From NCBI GenBank assembly GCA_012295275.1, contig CM022677.1:2794133-2858132 (forward strand): 64,000 nt of DNA. Reading direction: 5' to 3'. The position numbers were made by a program, and so were the translations under genes. Below are positions 52,549 through 64,000 of the stretch, piece by piece. The notes below the pieces were generated by a model, which saw only the letters and a program-made list of their open reading frames with translations, was not told the DNA's origin and did not search any database. Within the stretch, counting starts at the first letter, position 1. Each line of letters begins with the position of its first letter. The stretch comes from Chrysomallon squamiferum (taxonomy: Eukaryota > Mollusca > Gastropoda > Neomphalida > Peltospiridae).

Positions 52549-53335
52549 TTGTTAAATATGTCTAGACTTACGGAGATGGTAGGGTTTCAATCAGAATAAG
52601 TGTACGAATAAGTTAAATGTTTGGTTAAAAATAAATTAATGTGAATAAACATATTATTAAATAATTAATTTCTTTAAAACAATTTTATAATTTATTTTTA
52701 ATCATGTGTAATGTTCATCAGTGAATTAGCTCATTTATTGTGAAACTACATTCATAACTTCCAAGCACCATCTGTATAAACAGAATTTAATTTTATATAT
52801 TGTCCTTTACCTGAGCAAAAAACATCAAATCTTTTGTGATCTATAAGGACATTTCCTGCACGCTTGATAACGTCACTTCACGAATAATCAACGTTATTAG
52901 GTAATCAGACTGGTGTAAACAGGGCGGTTTTGTTTAAGCATTTGATTAATCAAAGTAAGTAATTATACTAGAAATGTTTAATGTACATGCAAATAGATAA
53001 TTTATATTAGTTGGTTGCTCTTTCTCATCTTTTTATTTTTTTATTTGTTTAATCTTAGGTGGAAAAAAAAGAAAACTTTCTAATTCCGAGGTTGTCAAAT
53101 GTTACCGAAGTTATTAAATTATTCCAATTCGAAAAATAGCTATGGTTAATATTATTAATACCTTAAAAGAACTCTGTCATATTAAAATTGATGTTCATTG
53201 TAATCCTTTTCTTAGATCATTATTTTTTAATTCATAACAAATGTACATAAGATATATAATTCTGAAATACTATGGTACAAATGAATACGATTATAACATA
53301 ATACAAGAATATCAAAATACTGAGTTACTTATAAA
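51781..53335. other. AT-rich non-coding stretch
   Basis: Contains (ATA)n at 52118-52147, (TTA)n at 52497-52542 and a hAT-like terminus listed separately. No gene was recognised. Confidence 0.5.
52327..52500 (+). mobile_element. Possible hAT-type element terminus
   Basis: TCACTGGTTTTCAAACTTTT, followed by ACCGTGACTC and ATGACCCATT, resembles the CAGTGGTTCTCAACC-type ends and following sequence of hAT transposons. No opposite terminal repeat was found nearby. Confidence 0.3.
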
Positions 53336-53339
53336 CATG

Positions 53340-53532
53340 TAAAAGACGACTGATGCAGATTATAATAAAACCAATTGATGATAACATAAACACAGTTAAC
53401 TTTCCCTGCTGTGTTGAAAAAGACGACTGATGCAGATTATAATAAAACCAGTTGATGATAACATAAACACAGTTAACTTTCCCTGCTGTGTTGAAAAAGA
53501 CGACTGATGCAGATTATAATAAAACCAATTGA
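53340..53532. repeat. ~76-bp tandem repeat, 2.5 copies
   Basis: AAAAGACGACTGATGCAGAT, then TATAATAAAACC, then GATAACATAAACACAGTTAA and CTTTCCCTGCTGTGTTG. Confidence 0.95.
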
Positions 53533-53837
53533 GTTCAGTTAAATGCTGAAAGTTGAGAAAACCTCAGTTGAATAAACCCGCAGTCAGACTGTTCAAACCA
53601 TTGCTTTTGGCATAATGTTTGTTTCTGTTTGTCTATTACACTGAACTACCTTTGTATTTGCCACATGGTTGTGCTGACAAATGCACATCAAATGTTGCTT
53701 TCTCCCTGCATGATATCATGTTAATGGTACCATTTAGTGCTGTTTATTCGAATAATCCTAGGAACACATGGTCACTTGTTGACTGTGCGCTTTCATTTTC
53801 TTCAAAATGTGACATGACACTTCCTCTCTTTACTGTA

Positions 53838-54262
53838 ACAGTCACACTGTCGAAGGTTGAAGAGTGTGACCAGGACAGGCACACTCAGTCGCTTTGTTGT
53901 TAGTCACATTATCTGATGCTGCTCACAGTTAAGTAGATAAATCAAACTGTCTGTCGAAGGTTGAAGAGTGTGACCAGGACATGCACACTCAGTCGCTTTA
54001 TTGTTAGTCACATTATCTGCTGCTGCTCACAGTTAAGTAGATAAATCAAACTGTCTGTCGAAGGTTGAAGAGTGTGACCAGGACATGCACACTCAGTCGC
54101 TTTATTGTTAGTCACATTATCTGCTGCTGCTCACAGTTAAGTAGATAAATCAAACTGTCTGTCGAAGGTTGAAGAGTGTGACCAGGACATGCACACTCAG
54201 TCGCTTTATTGTTAGTCACATTATCTGCTGCTGCTCACAGTTAAGTAGATAAATCAAACTGT
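53838..54262. repeat. ~104-bp tandem repeat, 4 copies
   Basis: The unit contains GTCGAAGGTTGAAGAGTGTG, then ACCAGGACATGCACACTCAG, then GTTAGTCACATTATCTGCTG and AGTTAAGTAGATAAATCAAA. The first copy has more differences, consistent with an array edge. The open frame 53619-53903 runs into copy 1 and has no recognised domain. Confidence 0.95.
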
Positions 54263-55645
54263 CTCTCCCTGTATTCACAGAGATCACAAAATCAACAAGT
54301 TGTTTCCTTTGTTGCTTTTTTTTGATTTTATTAAAATACTTTTATAAAAATATTTCCATATATTGGTTGTTATTTTCATTTTTTATTCAGTAATATTTTA
54401 TTGTTATCTCATAGTATATTTGTTATACAGAGAGAGTTATAGATGTTAGTTTCATTTAATTTTTAAACTTCCCCCTTTTTTTGCTATTCTTGTGTTGTAG
54501 GTTTTTTTTTTAACTTTTTAACTTTTTGTTTGTTGTTTTTTTCTTTTTTTAATAATGTTTTTTAAAATCTGCATTTTGTTAGAATGCTAAAATTGTTTTT
54601 GTTCTTTAATCTAGAACTTATGTTTTAAATATATAGGTTTGTATTTATTTTGGTACTGTTAATCATTACTGCACACATAAATCATTTTGTGTATTTTGTT
54701 ATCTGCTTCAACCAAAAAAATTACTTTTTAAACTTATTTATATGGCTGGTACTGTTCATTATAAAAAAAAAAAAAAAATTTTTTTTTTTTTTTATATACT
54801 GTTGTGTTTAAATTTTATTGTAATGTTTAAGAGAATATTTTAAATTTTATTTATTTTTACTTGTAGAACTCAATGTATTAGTTTTAATATTTGGATGTTT
54901 TACACGCATTCAGTGTGCTAGTATGGTATTGTGATACAATAAATATCTTAATAAAGTACAAATCACAATTTTGTTTTACTTTATTTAGTTTATAAGAGTT
55001 CTAAGTTTTACATAATATTTTTGAAAACTTTTGAAATGTTAAAGAATGTGATCATAGTCCATGACAAGAAACTTCCTGGGTAGACTCTAACTGAACACAG
55101 CAATGTTGATGAAAGGATTACCTTGAAACGTTTTAGTTTGAAAAAAGTCTTTATGGCATATTTGTTTGAATATTTATTTAAAATGTAGGAAAACATAAAT
55201 AATTTAAAATGTCCAACAATATCTTAATTTTTATTTAATTTATCTTATCTCAGAGTTTTTTGTTTAATGTATCGCAAAATGCAATATGGTCATCAAAGAA
55301 GCTTTAAGCAAGAAACTTGGTTTGGAAAGTTTTTAAGGTTTATTTCACTGGGGGTGGTGCCAGAGTGGGACCTGTAAATCTGGTATCTGCCAATTTACAG
55401 GTTGAACATGTTGAAAATATTGAAATACCAAATCTCTTTTCTAGACTGGATGTGAGAGTAAAATCAGTACCTGTGAATTCATACTACATCACAATTGTTT
55501 TTATTACTAGTTGGGTCCATCAGTCTCTAAAATGATCAGTTATAACTCAGCTTTATTTTGCGCCAAAACGCAATTATCACTGAAATTCTATAAATTATAT
55601 TATTACTGCCATTACTACCACTATCTTTGTATCTGATATATTTAC
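54263..55645. other. AT-rich non-coding stretch
   Basis: Poly-A/poly-T pair at 54763-54793 (a possible fold-back). A higher-complexity segment at 55340-55540 is open on plus (GGGARVGPVNLVSANLQVEH), but no family was recognised and no splice partner seen. Confidence 0.45.
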
Positions 55646-56139
55646 TAATTATTACAGCTTATATAATGATAATGATGATGATGTTGCCATTGTCATTACT
55701 ACTACTACTATTGGGCAGGTTCCTATATCTATCACAGTAATATTATTTTTGAAAGAAAGTTATATAATGATAATGATGATGATGTTGCCATTGTCATTAC
55801 TACTACTACTATTACAAGTAGTACTACTACTGCTGCTGCTGCCACTACTAATTCTTCTACTATAACTACCATCAACTTAAATACAACTTATTAGTATCAT
55901 TATTATATTATTATTACTATTGTTATTATCATTATAATGTTTTATTAATACTACTAATACTCTACTACTACCACTACCTACTACTACTGCTACTGCTACT
56001 ACTACTACTACTACTACTACCACTACTAATTCTTCTACTATAACTACCATCAACTTAAATACAACTTATTAGTATCATTATTATATTATTATTACTATTG
56101 TTATTATCATTATAATGTTTTATTAATACTACTAATACT

Positions 56140-56203
<64 letters not shown>

Positions 56204-56530
56204 ATACAACTTATTACTATTGTTACTCATTATAATGTTTTATTAACTACTAATACTCTTCTACCACTACTACTACTACTACTGCTACTACCATACAACA
56301 TACTACTAATTCTACTATAACTACCATCAATATAGCTACAACTATTACTAGTATCATTAGTATTATATTATTATTACTACTGTTATTATCATTGTTTTAT
56401 TAATACTACTGCTACACTACCTGCTATTATTACTACCACAACTACTACTGCTATTATTATTATAATGATTACTATTATCATCATCATCACTTTTATCATT
56501 ATTATTGTTGTTGTTGTTGTTGTTGTTGTA
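55646..56530. repeat. Complex trinucleotide (ACT)n region with nested duplications
   Basis: A block with ATAATGATGATGATGTTGCC is duplicated at 55666 and 55767. A block with AATTCTTCTACTATAACTAC and TAGTATCATTATTATATT appears at about 55850, 56028 and, degenerate, at 56300. Long (CTA)n lies at 56140-56203 and (GTT)n at 56504-56528. Confidence 0.85.
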
Positions 56531-57270
56531 CACAGTTATGTTATCAGTGCGGTAGTAATTCAACCTCTAAATGGATGTATCGTCAAAGCAGACTGAAGCA
56601 AAGCTCTGCTGGTGAAGGTTTATTAATATTCAGTCTGTTTCATCGTAGAATGTATCCATTTTTATGTCAAGCCAGGACGATTCGGGCGAATCATTCAGAT
56701 AGAGAAGTGACAGTGAAAGTATGAAAATAACTTCTTTTTCAAAATCATTTATTTATTGCCTGTTTCTTCCAGCAAAAAATATTTATTTATAATAAGGCAA
56801 ATTTCATGTTGTATATTCTAGTCTTGTACAGTAAGGTGTTATGAAAGAAATGAACTCCTGGTTTCCAATTACATTGTTCCTGTTTCATCCTAATTAAATA
56901 TAAGTACTCCTGTTGCAGTCTAAATGGCTTTTATTTTATTTTTCTCTAGTGCTGATAAATGGTGTTTAAGACATACATACATACACTGAGAAACTGAGAG
57001 TTACATCTCCTCACACTTGAGCTAGGCTGCTAAATCCACTGAAATTAGAAGTGATAGAAACAGGAATGAAAGGTTGTTTTGTATTGTATGATACCATTAT
57101 ACCATCATGCAATAAATTATTCACATTGCTGATCTCAGTTACTTGTCTCGTAGGATCTGATGATCTGTTTGTTATTCGGTACAGTAAATTTATCACTCAA
57201 AGATCGTAATGTCCGTTTAAATGCACATACTTTCGATCGTTCATTATTTTCTTTTTTCTTTCTTTAATTT
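56531..57270. other. Unique stretch, no gene identified
   Basis: Moderately complex, including CAGACTGAAGCAAAGCTCTG at about 56591, which looks like dispersed-repeat sequence. No coding call. Confidence 0.4.
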
Positions 57271-57301
57271 TAATTTTATTATTATTATTTTTTTTTAGTT
57301 T

Positions 57302-57335
<34 letters not shown>

Positions 57336-57410
57336 TTTATGTTTCTTTATTTATTATTATTTTTATTTATTTATTATTATTTTTTTTATTTTATTATTTT
57401 TTTTTTGGTC
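57271..57410. repeat. Poly-T / TTA simple sequence
   Basis: Contains a T run at 57305-57332 with flanking TTATT repeats. Confidence 0.95.
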
Positions 57411-57580
57411 AGATAGTTCAAAATACTTAAAATTGATACAGTATTTGTTGCACGGTGCTAACCCTGCTGTATAAATAAACATATTTATAAGAACAACATA
57501 CTAACTCAGAAGTCAATAAACAAAAAATAAAAATTAAATGTTGCCGATGACACAATCGAGTGAGGCTACAGTATGACAAT

Positions 57581-57583
57581 AAC

Positions 57584-57634
<51 letters not shown>

Positions 57635-57770
57635 CAACAACAGCAGCAATACTAATACTAATACCAATGCTGCTGCTGCTACTGCTGCTACTACTACTAT
57701 ATTATCTATATGTGTGTATATATGTAAGTATGTATGTATGTATATGTTTATGTTTGTGTGTGTATGTGTG
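57581..57770. repeat. (ATA)n, TGC/TAC and TATG tracts
   Basis: (ATA)n at 57584-57630, CTGCTGCTACTGCTGCTAC at about 57667, then TATG-rich DNA. Confidence 0.9.
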
Positions 57771-58465
57771 TATATATGTAAATGTATGAATGTATGTGTG
57801 TTTTTGTGTGCATATGTATGTATATATACATATGTTTGTGTACCAATCACCATTTTAAATATACCAGTATTTCTGACACTTTATCCATTTACTGAAAAAA
57901 TTGTCGTATATACACAAAGCACACACACATACATATGTATGTATGTATATGTGTGTGTTTGAGTGTGTATGTGTCACTATATATGAATATATATTTATTT
58001 ATTTCTATGTAGTTATAGACATGTAGATATATACACATATACAGAGAAACAGATATTTATTATTTATGTATATATTTATTTGATTTGTTTTTTATTTATT
58101 TATTTATTTATTTATTTTTTATTACTATATTTTGTGTGGTTAATTTACATTTACATGTGTGAATCTCCTTATACATAAACTTCAGCTGGTTGTCAGCTTT
58201 GTAAACATTTTTCTGTTGCACTTTATTGTAATCTACAGCATCATTCTGCAAATTGACTGAGTTAAAAATGTCACATAGGTATACCAGATTGTTTGTGTTC
58301 TCAGTTTTGCTGATGTTCTTGTAAGCTTGTATGCAAGTTGTTTGGTGAAGAGTATGGACACCTTCACAACAGGTGTGTGTGTTAAACAACGCTGAAACAA
58401 TGACAACTAGGTATTGTTACAGCAAACAAACATTCATGTTTGTTGTTTTAGTCATATTGGATTTA

Positions 58466-58517
<52 letters not shown>

Positions 58518-58951
58518 AAGCTGTACTTATATATATATTAATTAGGTTTCACAAATGTGAGCGCTTTAGTGATATCATAGATTTCTACAACATCCAGGAA
58601 GATGAAAAAAATATATAAAAAAATAAATAAAAATAAATAAATATATAAAAAAATGAAATGATATTAAGCAAAATAGCACACACACACACACACACACACA
58701 AACGGGAGAAACATCAACTCTCTTTGCAATACGTGTTAATGTATGCTATTATTTCTGTAGCTCTTTAATTATCTCTCTCTCTGGCTGTTTCATATATTAC
58801 CCTTCTATTCTTTATTAACATGCAGACACAATAAAACGTTAGATATATGCAGTTTTTCATGAGCATAGTTAGTAATAATATTAACAATAATAACAACAGT
58901 GATGATGATGATAATAATAATAATAGATTAAAACGTGTGTTATCATTGCAG
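57771..58951. other. AT-rich stretch with TG and CA microsatellites
   Basis: (TG)n at 58468-58516 and (CA)n at 58678-58700. Probable intron upstream of the cysteine-rich exon; no further exon found. Confidence 0.5.
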
Positions 58952-59075
58952 AAGGTGGTGAAACAATAAACTACTGTGAATATGACTATTATGTTATGCT
59001 GCCCGGCAAATTTGTTAAACTGGAGAATAAATGTTTAGACTGCTACTGCAGAGACGGTTTCCTTTCTTGCTGTTG
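58952..59075 (+). CDS. Exon of a cysteine-rich secreted protein (MSMB/VWC-like)
   Basis: Acceptor TTATCATTGCAG and donor GTATGT flank 124 bases: two bases completing a codon, 40 codons, and two left over. The peptide contains GGETINYCEYDYYVMLPGKF, then VKLENKCLDCYCRDGFLSCC. The spacing C-x19-C-x2-C-x-C-x6-C-C, with PGxF before it, fits the beta-microseminoprotein and von Willebrand C type disulphide pattern, where CxxCxC...CC is the hallmark. Such proteins are secreted; the signal peptide would be in an upstream exon not found here. A short terminal exon at 60682 (IKY then TAA) fits the phase. The exact family and role are inference. Confidence 0.55.
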
Positions 59076-59600
59076 GTATGTGCTGTCTTGCACTGATGTT
59101 TAATGAGACCATTGTGATGGACAATATAAAGCTGTTTCTGTTGTTGTTTCTGCTGTATATGATGATGATGATGGTTACAGTTTCAAAATTTCCATTAGTC
59201 AGTCTCTCTCTCTGTGAATGTATGAGACATAAATTACATATACAGAAACACATATGTATATATATCAGTCCAACAAAAACAGCAAACATTTTTTGAAAAC
59301 AAATGATGAAATTTATGGTGATATCTTTCTTTTTTAATTACAAACATTTTATTATTTTTTTTTTTTTTTGGGGGGGGTCATATTTTGTAATACAAAGATA
59401 TAAATTTAATTTAAAGAAAATTGAAACGAAACAAAAAACCCAAAGAAACAAAGAAAGAATGAAACAGCAAGGAGATTTGACTTTTTTATTTTCAAAATAC
59501 TGTTTGAATTTGGATTTATCTACACTAATTAAAGGTGCATTCGCGAGTGATGTTGTTCTTATCCATGAACATCGGCTCACAGTTGTCTCCCTTTTTCATG

Positions 59601-59709
<109 letters not shown>

Positions 59710-59722
59710 CTGTGTCTGTCTT

Positions 59723-60004
59723 CTAAGATATTCCAAGACAATATTCCTGTGCATTTTTACCAAATGTTCTAACTTGAGGTATCTGAAGAGACACTTCACT
59801 GGATCTTGCATTTATATTATGTTTGGATCTAGTTAATTTGAAAACAGTAGTTAGGTAACCGGGGACTGTAGTGTTTTCAATAATATGGAGAAGATTTAGT
59901 TTGATTTGTTTGGAACTGAGTTCCATCCGGCAACATTTTGACCAGTCTAATCTCATTTCTCCAATATACTTGCGAGGGATTGACTTCAAAAATAAACTGA
60001 ACAT
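59723..60004 (-). mobile_element. Non-LTR retrotransposon C-terminal remnant (CR1/Jockey-like)
   Basis: The minus-strand frame contains LTRSKHNINARSSEVSLQIP, then QVRTFGKNAQEYCLG. This recalls the R-x-LxVPRxRT-xxGxxxF stretch near the end of CR1/Jockey reverse transcriptases. No catalytic reverse-transcriptase motif is present, and the usual WNxLP box is not visible. Confidence 0.35.
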
Positions 60005-60569
60005 TTTTATTTTGAGTTTATTATTTCTTCATCAGTACAACACACCAAGATGAGCTGGCAGAGCCAAAATGACATTGGATTACTGTTAGAATGCAGTTTT
60101 ATTTCTATATATATTATTTTTTATTTTAAACGGAATGTTTTATTGTTTATATTTTAATAATTTTTCATGGATTTTTTTCTTAGTTACTCTGTATGATGAC
60201 CTTCTATAGTCATTTCCGTTTTGTCAGTAATAGAATAAATATATATATGTCGAACTTAATGAAAAATATAATATATTGTTCATATAAAGTTGTCGTTTTA
60301 TTGATGGAAGGGAAGTCACTCCAGTTTATAAGTAGGTGAACAAAACAGACGTTTAAAAATTAAATAAATTATGAAAGAGAGTACAGAATGAAAAATGTGT
60401 TAAAAACACCTCCTAATCGGTTGGATTATCTCATTGTATTTTAAAGCCACTATACAAGCTCAGTTTATAAACTATGTCATTTTGTAAACTGAGATACTCT
60501 TCTTTTTCTTCTTTCTTTCTTCTTCTTCCATTTTTTTCTTAATGTTACTTAATATCATGAATATGTTTA

Positions 60570-60571
60570 TT

Positions 60572-60600
<29 letters not shown>
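60570..60600. repeat. (AAT)n microsatellite
   Basis: About ten AAT units. A second tract at 60820-60857 forms the LINE tail. Confidence 0.95.
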
Positions 60601-60602
<2 letters not shown>

Positions 60603-60681
60603 AAAACTGTTCTGATAATTCCTGTGTAATACATACACATAGCTTCAAGATATGAAAAAGATAATATTTATTTTTCTGCAG

Positions 60682-60693
60682 GATTAAATATTA
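60682..60693 (+). CDS. Possible terminal coding exon of the cysteine-rich gene
   Basis: TTTTTCTGCAG precedes GATTAAATATTAA. Joined to the TG left by the 58952 exon, it gives W-I-K-Y and a stop. The acceptor is good but the coding part is only four codons, so this rests on phase alone. Confidence 0.25.
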
Positions 60694-60817
60694 ATTCAAT
60701 GCTTGATTTGGAAAACAATTATCAACATGCACCTCTCTCAAATTTTAATGCAAAAATAAAAAAAAAAAAAAAAGAAAAGAAAAAAAAAGAAAATAAAGAA
60801 AAAAAAAATGTAGCCAA

Positions 60818-60862
<45 letters not shown>

Positions 60863-60959
60863 GCTAAAATGAAGTTCATATTTAGGTCCTATACATAGAT
60901 TTATAAATGTTAGATAATAACTTATGTATGTGATTACAAGCATTCCCAGCTTCATCAGC

Positions 60960-61440
60960 CCATCATTTGTTGGTAAACTATCCATCTTTTTACATTGTAA
61001 CTTCTGTTGCTTCAACTTATTCTAATATTCTATTATTTCGTAAGAGTTGATTTTTCAGGTCTTTGGGAGGGGGTCAAAAATATTGACAAGAGTAAACTTG
61101 ATGTTGATTTTTGCTAGAGCATTGTTAAGTCTGTTCTTGTCGTATTTAGGAAGTAGAAAAGATAGTGTCTGGCGTTGTCCAGTTTATGGAATTTGTCACA
61201 TTTGTCAAATTTGTCTCTTACACTGAGTTGTGTCTGCTGTCGTTTAGTCCAAAAGTTACTCCCACTCTGAGGTGGGTTCTAGTTTGAGTTGTTTTGTTGT
61301 TGTCTGAGAGTGGGCTGGCAGAGTTTACTTTTGGCTAATGATACAGTGTTGTGGTCAAGTTCTGTTGTCCCAGTCTTTTTGCCAAGATTGTATTAGACTG
61401 TTGTGCGCTATGGTCATAATTTCATTACAGTTGTATTTAT
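60960..61440 (-). mobile_element. LINE 3' remnant with RNase H-like and C-terminal Cys/His segment
   Basis: In shifting frames the minus strand reads HNSLIQSWQKDWDNR, then DHNTVSLAKSKLCQPTLRQQ, then DKFDKCDKFHKLDNARHYLF, then KYDKNRLNNALAKINIKFTL. The order fits the tail of an animal LINE polyprotein, where CxxC...HxLFxCPxY closes the ORF. It is followed by AT-rich 3' sequence with an (ATT)n tail at 60820-60857, typical of LINE ends. Several frame changes mean it is inactive. Confidence 0.5.
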
Positions 61441-61539
61441 GTTTATGAACAGATTTTTATTTATCATTTTATTAATTTTTTGAAAGAAAACAAAAAATCA
61501 CATATTTCACTTTCTTTACCGAGCTGTTCTGTTTTTGTC

Positions 61540-61910
61540 CGTGTTTCTTTTGAGAAATGACTTTATCTGATGCCGACACTTGTGATTTATCCGGAGGATG
61601 CTTTGAAATCGTCCGGAACAAGACACACAATTTGCTTGGCCCTTCGTCCTCGGTCAGAGAAATTAACTGCATGACTAAATTGGATTCTTTAACCAATTCT
61701 GAGGGCGGCTTAACGTTGGTATTGAGTTAAAAGGTTAATAACGCCGCTAAAATGAACGGATTTGTAAGAAATTACTGTAGGAAAACACTTCGGCAAATCA
61801 AGATAGACCATCTTCGTGTTGGTCCTGTTGTCGTGACGTCGTCTGCGCAATGGTTTTGGCGGCAATCCACAGGACTTAGTAGCGAATTATTGTTACAAAC
61901 ATTTAAAAGG
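61540..61910. promoter_or_regulatory. Locally CpG-rich segment with opposed open frames
   Basis: CpG dinucleotides cluster here (GTGACGTCGTCTGCG, GGCGGC, AACGCCGC) against an AT-rich background. On plus, ATG at 61752 opens MNGFVRNYCRKTLRQIKIDH with a donor-like GTAAGA inside. On minus, about 61712-61517 is open as VMQLISLTEDEGPSKLCVLF and on to a donor-like TCG/GTAAAG. This may be a promoter-proximal region or first exon on either strand; no family was recognised. Confidence 0.3.
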
Positions 61911-62029
61911 AAGAATTTCTGTGCCAAGATATTTAATTTTCTTTTTGTCCTTTTTTTTTTTTTTTTTTTTTTACTGCATGTTGAATTTGCTTAATTTTTC
62001 CTCTGTATCATTTCCTCCCCCCCAATCTC

Positions 62030-62341
62030 ATATTTATCTTTATAATAATCAGAAAAAAAAGAAGAAAAAAGAAAGAATCGAATTAAGAAAGATAGAAAAA
62101 AGGAGAGACACAAAATTAGATGAAGTATGACAGGTAGTTAGAAAGAAAGAGAGAGAGATAAAATGGAAAAAAGAAAAAGTGAGATAGATTTATAGATTGA
62201 TAGATATAAAAAAAGAATAAGAGAGACAGAAAGACAGAGAAAGGGAAAGAAAAAACAGAGAGAAACAGAGATACAGAGAAACAAAGAAAGAGAGAGACAG
62301 AGAAACAAAGAAAGATAGAGAGAGAAAGAGATACAGAGAAA

Positions 62342-62395
<54 letters not shown>
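62030..62395. repeat. Purine-rich region ending in (GA)n
   Basis: Degenerate AGAAAGAGAGACAGAGAAAC-type DNA leads into about 25 GA units at 62345-62394. Confidence 0.92.
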
Positions 62396-62397
<2 letters not shown>

Positions 62398-62824
62398 ATC
62401 AAATTTTGTTTAGTTTGTCTTGAGATAAAAACATCACTTGTTTAGTTAGGTTTTAAATTTCATCATAAGCAACAACCCCAGGATTTATTACTTGTTTTCA
62501 TTTCTTTATAAATACACACAGATATCCTACTCAATATAAAACAAATACATGAGAATCAAGCATGCTATTTTTATATAATAATACCCATCATCACTCATCA
62601 TCAGTCATCATCATAGTAATAGCACTACTACTAATACTATTACTACTAAATTTAATAAACTCAATGCCATTTCATAAACTCTTTTTGTTTTAAATCTCTT
62701 AGCAGCGAGTGGTCTCTTATAATGAACCTTCTCATAAACATAAAATCACACCATACTGCATTATATAACATAAACTAGTTAGAAAACACAGACAGTGACT
62801 GGAAATAACCTAATGGGTACGCTA

Positions 62825-62895
62825 AGAAGGTTTGAACCAGCGACCGACCCATCACAGGTTAAACACACATCTAAACGAGATTCTTACAGCCCGTA
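62825..62895 (-). mobile_element. tRNA-like / SINE head remnant
   Basis: On the minus strand, GTCGGTCGCTGGTTCAAACC has a strong polymerase III B box (62829-62838). It is preceded at tRNA-like distance by a weak A-box-like GTTTAGATGTG. The T-stem pairing is broken, so it is not a functional tRNA gene. Confidence 0.35.
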
Positions 62896-63215
62896 TTTCA
62901 CTTACTTCTCTTTCTCTCTGCTGTTGATGCACATGACTAAAGAGTGTTCTGCTGCTGTGCATGTGTAGAAAAAAAAACAAGGAAAAACTTTACTAATTTC
63001 AAAACGATTGGTAAAATATGTATACATGATAACGTTAAAATTACTGATTTAACAATGATTTATGTATATTTTCTTCTTATACGGAAACATGCAAATAGAA
63101 AAAGAAAAAAACAACAAAAAAACCTTTGATGTGTTTGAGAGTGATGCCAAAATGCTTGAGTTTGTTTTAAATTCAGAATTTTTGAAAGGATTTGTGATCA
63201 TGAAATTTTGTCATA
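62896..63215. other. Non-coding stretch
   Basis: AT-rich; no gene or repeat family was recognised. Confidence 0.4.
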
Positions 63216-63254
63216 ATGCATGTTCGTATGTGTGTCTATGTGTGCATGGATAGA

Positions 63255-63500
63255 TAATATGTATGTATGTATTTGTGTATGTGTTTATGTATTTGTATGT
63301 ATGTATGTATGTATGTATGTGTGTATGTATGTATGTATGTATGTACCTCTGTATGCATGTATGTATGCATGTATGTATGTACCTCTGTATGCATGTATGT
63401 ATGCATGTAAGTTCATATGTATATATCTAAATCTATATATTCATGCACGTATGTATGTGCGTGTGTATCTTAGGAATTTATGTATGTATGTATGTATTTA
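63255..63500. repeat. TATG minisatellite with nested duplication
   Basis: (TATG)n with a 36-base block containing ATGTACCTCTGTATGCATGT occurring twice. Confidence 0.92.
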
Positions 63501-63819
63501 CGTGTAATTGTATATAACATTTTCTACTATAATCATTATTTCAGACTTTTGTCTTTTTCCCCCACAAAACTACATAGAAAGTAACACCCATGAAAACATG
63601 CCAAAAAGCGTGTAAATCCTAGACATCAATGAAGAGAATGAAATGAGAATCTATGTAATTAAAACATTATTTCAACACGTTAAACAGATCTTGTAAGGCG
63701 TTAATTGCAGGGTAGGTAACACAAACTAATTAACGCTTGGAGAAAAAGATGATCAGATTTGAAAAAGAAATATCAGAACTGTGTCCTAAAAGTATATATA
63801 AAAACAAAAAATTCTTAAG

Positions 63820-64000
63820 ACTTAATCACGTGTTTTCACCAACGTTGTGGCTGCTGACACGTGTTACAACGACTCCCAACGTTGTTTCATCTGCTCCGAT
63901 GACAATGGGACGAGCGGAAATTGGAGTTTAATGACGTTGTCGTGTTGAAAAGGACGACCTCAGTCAGCAGTTGTCCCAGCCACTAAAAGAGTTATTGTTT
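63820..64000. promoter_or_regulatory. CpG-richer right edge with two E-boxes
   Basis: Two palindromic CACGTG E-boxes (63827-63832, 63858-63863) and two AACGTTGT motifs lie in a segment with many CpGs. It could be a promoter or a small exon continuing past the window; coding assignment was not possible. Confidence 0.3.

Noticed and set aside
62825-62895. A functional tRNA gene on the minus strand
   Set aside because: The B box is good, but the T stem does not pair and no proper anticodon arm was found; better read as a SINE remnant.

Overview
The window looks like a piece of a large, AT-rich animal genome, probably a mollusc and plausibly a cephalopod. That assignment is an inference from style: genes broken into small exons by long introns, very abundant (CA)n, (CT)n, (ATT)n and TATG microsatellites, megasatellite-like arrays, decayed LINE, SINE and Mutator-type elements, and an animal collagen prolyl 4-hydroxylase homologue. 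Nothing resembles a prokaryotic operon, and most long open frames are translations of tandem repeats. A 200-base run of N at 20611-20810 marks an assembly gap.

Layout. 1-3110 (minus strand): splice-flanked exon-like pieces of a gene or unprocessed pseudogene with matching phases across two junctions. 4890-5570: two small tandem-repeat blocks. 6060-7236 (plus): a prolyl 4-hydroxylase alpha-subunit (P4HA) copy, frameshifted in its N-terminal half but open and catalytically complete over the dioxygenase domain. 8-14 kb: mostly AT-rich non-coding DNA and microsatellites. 14621-18079 (minus): exons of a second unrecognised gene, with phases that fit from exon C to a terminal stop. 16-20.6 kb: 54-bp, about 130-bp, 36-bp and 75-80-bp arrays around a Mutator-like (MULE) transposase remnant. 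22.0-25.7 kb: a 95/85-bp satellite. 26.4-26.8 kb: an 81-bp array. 27.0-36.4 kb: about 200 copies of a 46-bp satellite. 36.4-37.8 kb (minus): a degenerate MULE transposase. 37.8-38.4 kb: an 18-bp array.

41-42.6 kb and 50.8-51.8 kb hold a composite repeat family built from TTAGGG-like blocks plus a shared AT-rich tail, including an 18-bp array that is three degenerate hexamers. 48.2-49.7 kb holds repeated units of CA/TG microsatellite plus a tRNA-derived SINE. 47.74-47.98 kb is a candidate promoter and first exon. 58952-59075 (plus) is a cysteine-rich secreted-protein exon resembling the beta-microseminoprotein/VWC fold. 59.7-61.4 kb (minus) holds LINE 3' remnants. 61.56-61.91 kb and the right edge are CpG-richer and may be promoter-proximal.

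The coding pieces do not form an evident pathway; they appear to be unrelated genes or gene relics lying among repeats. All exon calls come from reading splice consensus and frame by eye, with no transcript evidence.
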